From assembly GCA_947034885.2 (NCBI GenBank), contig OX344752.2, positions 11,346,001-11,410,000 on the forward strand: a DNA stretch of 64,000 bases, in the 5' to 3' direction. Below are positions 11,619-25,020 of the stretch, in pieces; the first letter of the stretch is position 1, and every line of letters begins with the position of its first letter. A program made the translations under genes and the position numbers. The notes under the pieces are model-generated. The model was given only the letters and a program-made list of their open reading frames with translations. It did not search any database and was not told the DNA's origin. This DNA comes from Thuidium tamariscinum (Eukaryota > Streptophyta > Bryopsida > Hypnales > Thuidiaceae).

Positions 11619-14600
11619 ATGAGTAAGCAACCAGGACCCGGAGGAGTGCAAGAGCGTCTTCGGTCCATTGTAAACCCCAAAGGCTGGGACTATGCAGTCT
11701 TTTGGCAGCTCCATGATGAGAAACGGTAAGGCTGAACTTCTAAAGGCTCTTCAATTTCTTGAGTACGGTTCTAGGAATTTCCTTCGCTTCCTTCCCACTC
11801 ATTTCTCTGAAATTTTCGAAGGTTGCAAACCAAATATTTTAGATTGATACCTAACAAGTAAGAACAAGTAAGGGATCGTACGGAGGCTTCGAAATGGGTA
11901 GTGAGGAGGCCTCTCAGTCTGTGAATTTGCATTAAGTTTATCTTGCCTTCCATAATCAATCTCTCTATGAGACTGCAAAAATATTCGTAAATTTACTGAA
12001 AACCAAGTTACAGTCACAAGAACTAAACGTATTCATTTCAAGCTCCGTTTCACATGATTGGTTCAGGGCAAAACCGAACTTGATGGGAACAGGAGAATAG
12101 CTTCTAACTTCATTCTGGGAATGTTTTACCGGGAAGAGGTATTAAGTTGGATATGTTATTGGTGTGTTGTAGATCGCTCGATTGGACTGGATGCTGTTGC
12201 AGCGGTGCTGGGGCTTCAGGCAACGACAACTTGGTGGCATCCACTAGCAATCGCTATCTGGAGTCGTCAACTGGCTGCCCAGATGTGAAGGGCTATCATC
12301 CTCCCATACACATCTGCTCTTTACTTGCTAGCATGCCATCATCAGTGTCATTGGACTCAGAGTAAGCCCTCACATCCGATATCTCCGATTACCATTTGAG
12401 CCCTCCGAAGATTTATGGTTTTTATTGCACCTGTACTTGTCTTTAGGGTGAAGCAAAAAAACGAATGGCTCATTTATTTCAAATGAGTTCCACTGGAGAT
12501 ATTTAACCTTTAACTAGAGCATCTTTCAAGTAGAAAAGAATGTGATGAGATGAATTTTCTGATTGACTAATTTTATTGCTGGACATGATACATGTGTATC
12601 AAAATACAGGATTCAAGGGATGGTTTTTCTCGGAGGCCAACCAAAGTGGGTACATGGGGATCCGTCCATGGAGGGGCAGGTACCGTGATTTCACTCTTTC
12701 ACACTTATGCCAGTCTCCCCTTCTGCAAATTCTCTTAGCATGTGGTTGCATCCTCTTCTGGTAAGAGTATTACCTGGTAGAAGACCACTTTAAGAGTCTT
12801 CGCCAATGCATATCTTGACGCCCTCCATTTACGATTTGGATAAAATATATAATGAAGTAACTCATTATGGTATAGTATATATCTGAAAGAAGATTTAGTC
12901 GATTGATCGAACAGTTCAAAAGGAAATAATACTGTCCACGTGCGTTGTAAATCCGGAATGTGATCTCTGAACTGGGTACACTTTTTTGTAGGACATGGGC
13001 GTGCAAACTAAAGTGTGCATACCCGTTCAAAGCGGTCTTGTGGAGCTCGGGGTTGCAAACCATGTAAAAATCATTCCTCTCCAGTGAAATTTCATCTGCA
13101 TGCTAGTTCGCTTCCACAACCCCTAATTAAGTGAATAATTGACCGAGGGAGTACACTTCCATATCTATCGGAGTTGATATGAATCATTTTGGAAGCTGAA
13201 GAGAAGACTTAAAGGTGTACCTTAAGAAAGAAGAATTATTCCCTACATTTTTGAATGATAAAATTTGATTGAAAAGAGATTATGTTTGATTGTTGGCCAC
13301 CAAGTGGACGTGGAACACGGAGAGTCAATATTTTAACTTGAAGGATGAATAGTTGCATCCACTGAAAACCAAACTTGGCATTATTTTGAATTCTTACGTT
13401 GTTACACAATATCTGGTGTATTGTTCATCTTTAGCGCATCTTTGGTTCAACATCTGCTGATTAACTGGAGAGTGTGTCGGCCTCTAGGTGACTTACGACG
13501 CAGACCTGGTGCAATATGTAAGAGCTCGATGTGGAGATCCGTGGCAATCAGGCATTTCCAAGCAAACAAGGAGTGGCAACAACACCCTCGATGGGTCGGG
13601 TGGCCATGGAATGATGGATCAGCAGGCCGTCAAGATGTACTACTCACGTCATTTCCCAACCAACTTGGACAGCCCCTGGCCAAGTTCACACCCATGGGAA
13701 CAAGAAGACATGTTGGAGTCCCAGCTCATGAGGAGTATGCTTTCTGATTTCTACTACTGCAGCCATGAGTGCTACTTATCAGTCTCATTCAGGAACGAAA
13801 TATCCAGGGAAATTTATGTTGTCATATTTGTTAAAGTGGTGTGTTTCAAAGGGAAAAAGTTATAACGTCCAAGTGCTTAGAAATCTAAAACTGGTGTAAT
13901 TTGAGGTTCCAGACATGCGACAGGAAATACGTGCAGAATTCTTGAAATTTAACCATTGTAACAAATATGACGATGTATCGAAATACTCTAATGCCTACCA
14001 TGTGCTTGCGTCTGCACAGGTGTGGACCAAGAGCTTATTCAGTTACCGGGGTCAACCGCACACTTTCCTCATCATGGTAAATATGTCGAACTCGGAGATA
14101 GCATGTTTATCCACTTCTGTCTCTCATTAATTGAATGCCACTTAGGTATATTGTTACAAGGTCAAGGCCTCCACGGGTATAATTCTGAGGAAGTTATACA
14201 TCTGGTCATATCAGTCTGTTCTCACTCCTATCATTCCAATTTATTGGTGAATTACGCAGAATCGCCTGAGCATTAGCTTTCATGTAAGGGTTAACAAACT
14301 TGTGTCAAAGATTAATCCAGTTCTGCCATACACAGGCACTCTGGCGGAGTCTCCACGAGGAAGTGGGTTGTCAAAAGACGACGGGGAAGGTGAGCATAGA
14401 AACCAGCCGAATAGCAAGTGAAAACTGAGTGTTTTTTCAACAAAATGGGACGTTAAGGTGATATCAGTGTATCATGAGGAGGCCTCGTATATGAACAATG
14501 TTATCATGGTGTAGAACTTTCCATGAATCTTGGAAAATATTTATAAATAATAATGATGTCTAAACGTTCACAAAATATTGCAACATTTTGAAAATAATGT

Positions 14601-16546
14601 TAACTTGTTTGCTTGCACACTGTTGATTATATTGTGAGTGATCTCTTTCAGTTGCATAAGTTAAGGTCTAAGTGACGTATATCTGTATGTGGTGAATTCT
14701 GGATTCCACTAGTGAAACAGGAGATGCGAGGGGAGTCATCTGATTGCAGTGATCCAATGGAAGACGACGATGAGAAGGGAGGGCCCAGATCTGCTCGCCG
14801 GCATTTGTCCAAGAACTTGGTTGCAGAGCGCAAGCGCCGGAAAAAGTTGAATGAACGCCTCTATTCATTGCGTGCTCTTGTTCCTAAGATCACTAAGGTG
14901 AAGCTCTCTGACATTGCATATTAATGAAACAGAGTTTCAAGTAGAATTAGAACCTTTCTGGAACTTCTACACAACATCATTGAAAGAATATCCCCATAAT
15001 GAATTCATCGGGAGGCCCTGGTATGACCACCTTATTCAGAGGAAGATTCTCTTTACGATGTCTACAGCTTTATACTGACTGAAAACACTGTTATCTCCAG
15101 AACTAGGCCTTTGTCATTTGTATTACTTAGGAGATTGTCTTGAACTTATATGCAGATGGATCGCGCATCAATATTGGGGGATGCGATAGAGTACGTGAAG
15201 GAGCTGCAACAACAGGTGAAGGAGCTGCGAGAGGAGTTGCTGCCGGACAGCAAAGAAAATGAAATTCCTGCAGGATTGGGTTTCGACGAGGGCGGAGTGA
15301 CAGCAGAGACAACGCTTGGGGGTGGCGTTGACATGGGGCAATACCCAGGGAAGATCGATTCGCAGTCCATCACAATTGAGGTTATTGACAGGAAGGGTGA
15401 CCAGGAGATCACTCAGCCTATACAAGTAAGCTCAGGATCCATTCACGTGTTTCCATATTCCTAATAATGAGACGTAGAAAAATTAAACAATATTAGCATG
15501 TTCTCGAACGCAATCTATCCACAAAATAAATTTCTTATTCGTGATAGAGTTGTCCCATGTGTTTACAAGTGTTTACAACATTAATGGAACATTGAGATCG
15601 TTAAGTAGGTCATTTGAAATTTAAATTATAGCCAACTCTGGTTTTAGTAGCTTAAGTTGCACACCTTCATTTGCTTTGAACTCAAGTGATTCAACCCATA
15701 GCATATTGATTTGCATATCTAGCCACGTTGTTGGTGCTGACTATGTTAAATTGAGTATAGACATCTGATTACATACGCAAATTAATGACTTAAGTGCAAT
15801 ATTTTCTACGCTGATGTCCGTCGGTTCAGGTGGAGGTGAACAAGATGGATGGGCGTCTATTCAGTCTACGAATTTTTTGTGAAAAACGACCTGGAGTATT
15901 TGTGAAGTTGATGCAAGCCCTTGACGTCCTCGGCCTTAACGTTGTCCACGCCAACATCACCACTTTCCGTGGTCTTGTCCTCAACATTTTCAATGCCGAG
16001 GTATTCATATTTGCAATCGCAATCAACCCCTTCAAGACTCATTTTCCAGATGTCTTTTGTGACTCACTAGTATGATTCTCTGCTACAAACCAAGCAAGTC
16101 GTAGTTCTCTTTAAATATCTCAGGATGATTGCATTTGCTAAATGTGGACGCGGTGCTACTAATTAGTATGCTTGAACGCTATTTCCTCAGTTAGAACTAC
16201 TGAATCATCTAATAGTATGAAAATGTCAGACAATTTTGACATCTTTCAAGCGACAAAATACGAACTATAGGATTTAGTCCACTCACTGCCCCTCGGTGGC
16301 TAGGGCTACTACGTGGTTATATTAATGAATGTGGCATGAGAGATAATTATGCTGCTACATTTTCTGTTAGTGCAGGTAAGAGACAAGGAGCTCGTGGGTG
16401 TGGAGCAAATGCGTGATACCTTGTTGGAAATGACCTCGGGTCACCGCGCACTCAATCTCTCTCCTTCAGATGGCCCCAGTTTACAACAATCCTCCATCAG
16501 TGGAGAAAGAATTCTTGACACTGCGAATGAGGGACCACTCCCTTAG
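11619..16546 (+). CDS. AMS-like bHLH transcription factor, 11 exons, 530 aa
   Basis: Exons: 11619-11725, 12173-12361, 12610-12679, 12992-13063, 13488-13734, 14020-14076, 14336-14389, 14713-14897, 15156-15425, 15830-16000, 16376-16546. All ten introns are GT-AG and the phases sum to 1593 nt with stop. An in-frame TGA 18 nt upstream supports the ATG. Residues about 10-165 form a bHLH-MYC N-terminal domain (GWDYAVFWQLHDEKR, DWTGCCCSG, GCPDVKGYHPP, MPSSVSLDS, VCIPVQSGLVELG). The basic region and HLH lie at about 293-355 (KNLVAERKRRKKLNERLY, then MDRASILGDAIEYVKELQ), split by intron 8. An ACT-like domain follows at about 418-495. Order, length and motifs match plant AMS (Arabidopsis AMS is about 570 aa), a nuclear tapetum regulator that binds E-boxes. 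In a non-seed plant the likely role is spore-wall or sporogenous-tissue development (inference). It could instead be another clade member near AMS. Confidence 0.92.
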
Positions 16547-17353
16547 CTTAGAGATGAATTTTCCATCTCAAGAAAAAGTTCCTGACTCTGCAATCAAGAC
16601 TCACTGTGATTGGGTCATCAATACTTGCGAGAACAATGAGGTCTTGCAGAAATCCCTCGTCATTTAACAGCAAGTCTTATAGAGGATTGAAAATCCCAGT
16701 CTTATGAAATCTTTCCCCTTCTGATTACGATACATTGGAAGCCCAGCTCTTTATAATAAGTGAAAGACTTGCATGAAGGCAGAGGTCATCCTCAAAGGCA
16801 GACCTGTTGCCGTACATACTCATGCCGACAATTATATTTGCCACATATCAAGTGAGTAGTGGCTAATTATATAACAATAAAGAATTTCAATTGGAAAGAT
16901 TATTAGCTTGTGAAGCTCTCACGTATTCAAATTGTTTGCTAAGCAAGTGATGTTACTAAGAAGCAATTGAAGAAACAAAAGCCCTGACATCAGATTCATT
17001 GCTCCACCATACTCACATCATTACTAAAGTTTGATGAATGATATGCTTGACAAGGAACAACCACAGAAAGTGGAACTGCAATGCAGAGCTGCGAGAAAGA
17101 AATGTCCAGATTAAAAAGCAGGATGTTAATCAAATTAGGAGGATCAGATTTCACAGTTCTATCAAACAAAATTGGTTCCTCATCCTAAAGCCTGGTGTTG
17201 CAATGAAAATTGCCAGACTGCCGTGATTACACCTACTTGAAACCGAACTATTCAACACTTCTAAAGATCAAAATCTTTGAGCAGCTGATACTAATCAAAA
17301 GGGAAAGATCACACCAGTGCCGTAATTAAATCAATCCTCTTTGAAATTGGAGA
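16547..17353. other. 3' flank of the bHLH gene, no further gene seen
   Basis: This stretch probably contains the bHLH 3' UTR. A second frame (to about 16667) overlaps the last exon and has no features. It lies between the stop of the plus-strand bHLH and the 3' end of the minus-strand Hsp70-like pseudogene. Confidence 0.45.
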
Positions 17354-18303
17354 CTATGACTTCAGGTGAAGTGCCAAAGAAACAGCGCCATATACCACAG
17401 CGCTTCCAGGATCAAGAGGACTGACAATGTGGGCGATTTCTTTTGCAAAGCGAGCTCGGACCCTTTGCATGAGGTACGGCGAGCTTGCAAATCCGTCCAC
17501 CTTGATGTTCGGCACTTGCTCCAACTGCGCAGCAATGAGCTCCAGAATCTCCTCCACCATGGGACCAAAAATCGACTGCAAGTCCTGTTTCGTCAGCTCC
17601 ACCTCAGAGGAATCAAGCAGCCGATTTCCACGTTCCTGAAGTCTCGTATGCCTCCCATTTCGGAGCCAGCTTGTAGTGCAGTGTCCAGAACACTCACGGT
17701 ATCGGTGTCCATCATCTTGTGGCCGAACGCACACTTGACCTCTTTCCAGTCCTTGAGCTGACGCGTCTCGAACGATGAGAAACCCGAAAGGAAAGCTCCA
17801 AGCATCCGGGCTTTGGGGACAAGAATCGCATGAAAGATTGGTCCACAAATGTTCCGCGCGCCACTAAAACCTCCTGAGCTTTGCGTAATCTCCTTCACCT
17901 TGTAAATTTAACTGGTTCCTACAAACTCTTGGACCACAGTGTCCACCGTGCTTCCCCCAACATCCAACACCAGGAGCTTGTCTGAGAGTTGGAGAGATAG
18001 CCGCTTCTGCTCCTCTTGCAAATTCTGGTGGCAGTGGAACGAAGCAGCCTCGGGCTCCAGCGCAATCTACACCAATGCCACAAATGTGATTCTCAGAGGT
18101 AGCTTGAGGAGCTCAAAAGGACGCTAAAATTTGCTAAATCATTTGTAGCAGTAAAGAAAATTTGGTAGAGATCACTACTGACCATTACGGTGACGACGCT
18201 CCCGGCCGGCTCCCTGCGAGACGAGACCCGCCTTCACCGTGCAATTCTTCATCCTCTCCTTGGCCTTGTCATCCCAGATGGATGGCACCTCATAGAGACA
18301 TTT
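17354..18303 (-). pseudogene. HSPA12-type Hsp70 ATPase-domain pseudogene
   Basis: Minus-strand pieces in order match the second half of an Hsp70/HSPA12-like ATPase. They are CLYEVPSIWDDKAKE with VKAG (18303 downward), IALEPEAAS then LLVLDVGGSTVDT (phosphate-binding motif, from 18066), KEITQSSGGFSG, LTKQDLQSIFGPMVEEIL and the C-terminal VDGFASSPYLMQRV with DPGSAVVYGAVSLAL. An intron is likely between about 18182 and 18067, but its donor phase does not reconcile. A TAA at 17908-17910 interrupts the frame just after the GGST motif, and a frameshift near 17650 separates the last two blocks. The N-terminal nucleotide-binding lobe was not found. Known HSPA12 relatives are cytosolic chaperone-like ATPases. 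This copy is judged non-functional, unless the TAA lies in a mis-called intron. Confidence 0.8.
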
Positions 18304-20444
18304 TGCAGCGGAGGTCACCGATACTACATCTGTCCCAGACCCATGCGACGACATGGATTGTGCAAATGTGGCAAAGAAAGAGCTGGAAAACCAATCCTAA
18401 TCTACAACTGGATTCCACGTTCAGCGTCGAACTGACCACCGCAAATTAGATCACGAATGGTCCCTCCTCAACATCGAAGGAATGACCAACTTTCGAAATC
18501 TAACGCCAAAAAATTTCACGTTTATCACATAGTTGAAGTTTTAATGCTGAAATGCACTCACACAGATGCCACCAAAGCCAACGACCAAGCTTTTTTAATG
18601 GACAGACCTATGCGACAACATCGATCGATTCTGCAAATGTGGCAACGAAAGAGCAAGAATCAGCCGCTTGAAATTAGAATGGATATTAATTGAGCTCACG
18701 GTTTTGATGGTGTCCGGTAGTGCTTACCGACTAATGGCAGACTCCGTCACAATTTTCTTCAAACTCCGTAATGCGGGGTCCATCGATGATCATTGTGTAC
18801 GTGAGAGAGAAAGGATTGCGCTAATTCTGCGCTTTGAGCCCAAAACTTTTCTTTCAGATTTGTAGACAGAGTGGTAAGCATCGAAGCAGCACTTTGAGCA
18901 TCGATCAAGTACGCAATGAAGCTCTGCCAATTGTTGATTCATCACACGAAGTCTACAGTACTCTCGTCCACACGCAATTCCCAGCGTTTTGCCGATCGAC
19001 GACGATCGATCAGCTAAGGGTTTGGATTCGTAGCTTCCAAATTGTGTAAGCAAATTGATCAAGTGATGAGCTTCGGGAAGATTTCCAAGGGACGTCGGTC
19101 GACTGTAATAATTCTACCGTCTTTCACAGAATCTCATCTACAAGGAGGTCCTCTACAGCTTGTGCTCCTTGCCGACAATGGAGACTACACTCTTCATTCT
19201 GTTTAGACTGGTCCACACTAAATAGAGTATTTGAAATAATCAGTTCGTTTAGCGTTCTCATGATTTTAGGAATCCACAGTATTCAATGATTGAGTTTTTC
19301 TACTCCCTCTTGTCTCAAATAAATCTTGGATTTTCTAAATTTGTTTGTCTCAAAAGAAATTCAATGTTTCAATTGTTCACACAAATTTTCAAATTGACAG
19401 AACTTGAATCACTGGATTTGAATCATTGTGTACTCCCAAACTCTAATTGCAATGAATGTTGCACTCCAGTTGTAGTTCTTTTGTAGGACTTCATCGAACA
19501 AGAATTAGACTCGAACTTGCTCAAAAATGATGGAAAAATGTAGTGTCAAAAAGTGTCAAAAAGTGTCAAAAAGTGTTGACTTGAGGTTATCAAAATTCAA
19601 TGAAGGAGCTAATCGAACTTGTTTGAATTCATCAACATTGAAAGGAGAGGACCTCATCAAAGTAAAATTCGCAAGATTTAGTAGCAAGACAACCAAAACT
19701 CATCATCCCAACCAAATGAAAAAATCATAAAAATTATCAATTTTGTCACATTTCTTGAATATGATCTACTCTTTTGGGATTGAAACTTTTAGAAATACTA
19801 GGACTAACTATAGCCACAAGAACTATGCATTTTTGTCTCAATGCAAGCAACTTGCACATTAATACAATGTTTTGCAAGTAACTACAAATCTATTGTGAGA
19901 AGGAGGGAGTATCTATTTTGAATAGTTTTTTCAATTACTTATATACATTAGATGTGTGGTGTTGCACAATATATATCACTCCACTTGCATACAAATTGGT
20001 AGGTCATCTATCAAAGTGGCAACCACCAAATTACAATACCATTTTATAACTACCAACCTAGAATGAGGTACAATTTAGAATAATTGATGATAACATTAGA
20101 ACAAAAAAATGATCCCAATAGACACCTTAATATTCACCACCACCTACCATTGTACCCGTCATTTGAACATTTTCTGTAAATTGCCACACCTATTCTTACA
20201 ATTTGTGCTACTTCAACCAACTCTCACAACCTTTCTCACTTTATTGCTTATTCTTTAGCATCACTCTTCCTCTTCCTTTCTCAAATTTTTCCTTCTTTAT
20301 TTCTTGTAAAGAGTGTGTGAGCTTTATATATGTTGCATTAAGACAACTAGTGTTGTATTAGGAGATTGGGGTTGTGTCATTAATTAGCAAATAACAATAT
20401 TACAATACCTATGAGCATTTGGTGCTTTGTTTGTTTTTGGATAT
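18304..20444. other. No supportable gene; short tandem repeat
   Basis: A minus-strand frame near 18790-19062 could be remnant upstream Hsp70-like sequence but shows no motif. At 19537-19575 an 11-bp unit (AAAAAGTGTCA) is repeated three times. The remainder is AT-rich and featureless. Confidence 0.4.
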
Positions 20445-21125
20445 GTAAAAAAGATGATTTAAGATTGACTTAGTAGCTACAATGAAATCATGTACTTTAG
20501 TTGTTTAGAGTTTGTCTTCTTTACAATAATGAAGTCATGTGCATTCATAAGATATGACAATACTTGTGACATGCAGAGGTATTTTTTGGGTGTGAAAGTC
20601 ATGGCTTTAGATTAATTAGTGACTATAATAGAATCATATAGTTTTTATTCCAAAGTCTATCTTCTTCACAATAATTGAAGTCATGTGCATTTATAAGATA
20701 TGATAGTGCTTGTAACATGCAAAGGCATTTTTTTGGATGTGAAAGTGATGGATTTTAGATTAATTAGTGACTATAGAAGAATCATGTATTTTTTTAATCC
20801 AAAGTCTATTTTCTTCACAATAATGAAGTCATATGCATTCATAAGATATGACTATGCTTGTGACATGCGAAGGCATTTTCTAGATGTGAAAGTGATGGCT
20901 TTAGATTAATTAGTGACTATAGTAGAATCATATCTAATATCTATCTTTGTTGCAATAATGAGGTTATGTACATTGATAAGTTATAACATACAAAGCATTT
21001 TCTAGATATGAAAGTAATGGCTTTAGAATTGCTTAGTAACTACACTAGAATCAAGGACTTTTTAATTCGGAGTCTCTTATTCACAATAATGAAGTCATAT
21101 GCATTCATAAGATATAATTGGTTTT
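20445..21125. repeat. Diverged tandem repeat, unit about 131-149 bp, 4-5 copies
   Basis: The block CAATAATGAAGTCAT recurs at about 20524, 20669, 20818, 20953 and 21084. Each copy is followed by CATAAGATATGA, GACATGC and TTTAGATTAATTAGTGACTA. Copies differ by substitutions and small deletions. No coding capacity is evident. Confidence 0.8.
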
Positions 21126-21201
21126 TTCTATGTAGAAATTATTTAGAAATTATTGTTGAAGGATGATTTATTGTCTATAGTATAATCATGTATATCTTGA
21201 G

Positions 21202-22121
21202 TTAACCCCTCAAGTTTTTTTACTATACTTACTCCAAAATTGGTCCAAAATTGCAAGTACAAACTTTTTTTTTAAACATTTTTTGAAATTTGGAACCGTA
21301 GGATCTTGTAATAAGTGGATTTGAGAACATATCCAAAAACAATTAGAATTTTTCACCATGTAGATTGGAAGATAATAGCATTTCAATGCTTAAAAATCAT
21401 TTCTTTTAACCCTGCGGAAAACAAAGAAGCTGTACTTCAAATGGTGACAATTATAATAAAAATGGTCTAAAATGGTTATGCCTCTTTGGATTCATTTTTG
21501 AGGTCAATTAGGGTACTTGCCTAAGAAATTTCAAATTGTTTAGAATTGTAAATTATATAGAAAAAATTCGTAAGTAAAAAGAAGTGGCAAATGATTAAAA
21601 ATACAAAATTGTTAAGAATTCAATTGTAGAACTGAAAAATGCCAATCCGACTAGTTGGAATGTTGTAATAAATAATCTATATCCTATAGTTTTACTTCTT
21701 TTCAAAAAATATTGAAAACTGAGTAAAATAAAGAACTTCAAAGTTTATTTTAGAGTAGAAAATCCCTAATTGCCTACAAACAAAAAAAACTCATAACTCT
21801 TGACCCTTCAATCAAAATAGTATTATTCAAAGTTTTTTATACATACATGAATGTAGAAAACTAATTTCAAATTTTTGTTCTTGAAAAAAGTGATTTTTTC
21901 CAATCTACCTGAACTATCTAATTACAAAAAAAAGTAATATATTAGGCCATATTTTTTTTATATGTATTTTCAAATTTCTTGATTTTTTGTACATGTAAAA
22001 GATATTCCTTATCCTACCTTATATTAAAATTTGGGTTGAAAATATAGAAATCTCCACTCACACATACTTGCCCAAAATCACTATATTGCCAAATTTAGCA
22101 AATTGGTCCTTTAGGGGTTAA
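21202..22121 (+). mobile_element. TTAACCCC-terminal element, copy B (920 bp)
   Basis: The termini are TTAACCCCTCAAG and CTTTAGGGGTTAA. The interior follows the order of copy A, including the CCGTAGGATCTTGTA block and the CACCATGTAGATTGGAAGATA block. It is more AT-rich and more diverged than copy A. It is non-coding. Confidence 0.72.
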
Positions 22122-22986
22122 AGTCCATCACTTTTTATGCTCCAAGTTGTGACTGTTTTAGGAAAACATTGTGTCTATTTAATTTTATGTCGGTAAGATG
22201 ACCATTGTAAATACACTTTTGTCAATGACTTTGGAGTGATTTAATTATTAAGGTTATGGTAAAGACATACTTTAGTTTTTTGCCTAATAATCAAATAATT
22301 AAAATCCAAAAAATAGTTAATCAATCCAAAAAATAATATATTTAAATTGAAAAAATTTACAATATAACTCAAATAGTTTAGGCATTCATCTAAATCTCTT
22401 ATACAATTTTTGGATGGCATTTATTTAGACTGCCTACTTGTCTTGACCTCCAAACCTTATTAATATAGTCTCTACTTAACCAATTAAAATGGTGAAGCAA
22501 CAAACTTTTGCAACATGTATTTATAGTTATTAAAGAAGAGATGCAAGATTGTATAGAGCAATATAAATTAGGCAATCTCTATATTTATATACATGAAGAC
22601 AAAACAAACTAGGTTAATCATTTTTTTTTAAAAATTTGCATCATTTTAATTACTTATTTTTCTACCAAGCTACTAGGAAGCTATAGTAATATAAAACTAT
22701 TGAATATGTATGTACGTAGATGCATGCATATGTACATACAATTTATTGTTAACTCTGTATATACAACCCTAATGAAAGAGATGATGTACAGGTGGTGACT
22801 ATTTGTACTAATGGATTGTAATCCTTAGTATACGTATAGAATTTAACTTGGTATTTGAATAGAATTTTAATCATGTTAAAACTCTTCTATTATGAAAATT
22901 CTATAAAACATTAAAAAAAAATAGAAATAAGTAGTGATCTCTCTCTATCAATATCAAGTATCAATCTAAGTGCATGGTCTTGAAGC
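22122..22986. other. Gene-free AT-rich sequence
   Basis: No reading frame or repeat was recognised. TATG/CATA-rich short repeats lie near 22700-22740. Confidence 0.4.
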
Positions 22987-25020
22987 CAAGGTTGCTATTA
23001 TGTGAGCTTGTAAGCCTATGAGTCTACCTAGTTTTTAAAAAATTCTATCTAAAATTTTTGGCCAAAATTTTATTAAGTTTAATAAATTTTAGTGCCTATT
23101 ATGGCGGACCTATTACCATGGACCCATTACCGTAGTCCGTTGAACAACCTTATTTTACCATTTATTGTATTATGTTAAATTTTAAGAAAAAAAAATTGGT
23201 GACTAATTAGATATTTTTAAATCAAATGAGGTGATTTTTTTTAGAATACTCTCCTTTGTCTTGCTTCTAAGTACCTCATAGTGTTGAGGGGAGTCCCACG
23301 GCTCCAACCCACCCACCTCTATTTTTTTATTTTTTTATTTTTGTCGGAGCATTGTTGTGGCAAGAAGTCTTGCTAAGGGAAACTGCAAGGATCCTAGCTG
23401 CAACTAGAATGGATTGAGACCAATTAAAAATCTGAAAATAAATATTCACACAAATATTCAGAGCAAACAAACTCTATATACAATTTCCATAGAAAACTCT
23501 AAATATTTCATAGCAAAATTTGGTTTTTACAACACATAATGATCCTCTCTCTTTTTCTCTTCTTTCTTTCAGATATATATTTTTCAACCTCATTAAGAAA
23601 GAAGAAGACCTTTAACTACCACTTTTACCTTATCCTCCATGTTTTCTATAAAAATAAAAGGACTTAATTCCTAGTAAGTCATTAAGACTTTAACTCAACT
23701 AGAAGTCAAATCTTATCATCTTATCTTTAACTCCTATGTAGCTTTCTAATCTTATCTCATAGAAATAAACAAACTAAAGTCAAATAATTTTTTGGTAGAG
23801 GTAAAAAAAGTAAAACCATAAGAGGATTTTTGGGCCCCCAGAAGACTGTTTCAGGGGTGTTCCCCGAAATTGTTCCCACTATTGCAAACCAGCCACCTAT
23901 TGGTCTAAATTTTTGAATTTTGAAAAATAAAATTAAAATTTTTTTTTTCAAAAAACTTCAAAATGTATTAAAGAAGAAAAAAATGATTTAAAAAAAATAT
24001 TTAAAAAATATTTAATATTTAATTAAAATTAATAACAAATTATTATTTTCTGACGTGGCAGTCGCTCGACCACATCAGCATCGCATTCTCAGAGTTCCCA
24101 ATGCGTTCCCAGGGTTTGGGAACTCGCAGTCTTGTACAACAGCTGAAAATCCTCTTATGCATTAAATCAAGAAAAAAGAGGTGGAGCCCTTAATGAGTCA
24201 CATAAGAGAACAATGATCAACTAATCAATAATCTTGTGTAACTAAGTTCATTCTTTACAATATTAATCCCTATTGACTGAATATTTTTCTTTTAAAATTT
24301 TAACAAGTTTGATTATTGATACATTAAGACAAAAGTATTGATGCCTACATTGGCTTCTAAGAAGACCTACACTACTACAAGATAGTCATGAATAAAATAA
24401 AATTTGATGCACCTAAGCTCTTTCTACATATAATGAAATCCTCTCGGAAATCCTATGAACAATTTTTTTTCAGAATTTAAACAAGTCCACTGACCTACAA
24501 ATGAAGAGGGAATAATTGATATCCTAGAATTTTCCCTAAGAAGACTTATAATGCTACAAGACATAATCAACCAAAATAAAATTCAATGTAGCAAAACTCC
24601 TTATCAACAATTTTTTTTCTAAAATCTAAACAACTCCTATAATAAAACATCAATAAAAAAATAATTGGTACCTTTCCTTAGGCCTCAAGAGGATCTATAT
24701 TATTATAAAACAATGATCAATCAATATTTTGTACAAACTTAATTCCATCTTCATTCAATTTTCATATCAATTGAATTCTTCATCTTTGCAATATTTACTT
24801 CTAAATAAGATTTTCATCCAAATTCAATTTAACGACAATAATAGGTCTACAATAATAGATTCATGAAAGTAAGTACTAAAATTTATTAAAAATAAAAAGT
24901 TTGATCCAAATTTTAAGACCGAATCTATTTGAACGTTTGCTAATGCTTTTTCAAATTTCTATACTCTATGCTTATAGAAACCCTACTTTACACTCACAAG
25001 CTCACAGATTAGCAATGCTA
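22987..25020. mobile_element. Mutator-like 2-kb element with 10-bp flanking duplication
   Basis: The direct repeat GTCTTGAAGC lies just outside both ends (22977-22986 and 25021-25030). The inner ends pair over about 22 bp with few mismatches: TGCTATTATGTGAGCTTGTAAG on the left, TGCTAATCTGTGAGCTTGTGAG on the right read in reverse. A 9-10 bp duplication points to the Mutator superfamily (known for that group; assignment here is inference). The ends match the small MITE at 4709-4933, so that MITE is probably a deletion derivative. There is no transposase. A different MITE is nested at 23817-24159. Confidence 0.62.
23817..24159. mobile_element. CATAAGAGGA-terminal MITE (343 bp)
   Basis: The left end CATAAGAGGATTTT is complemented by AAATCCTCTTATG at the right end. 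The interior has an AT-rich core and paired TTCCCA/GGGAACTCG blocks. It is closely related to the element at 32535-32818 and is nested in the 2-kb Mutator-like element. Confidence 0.75.
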
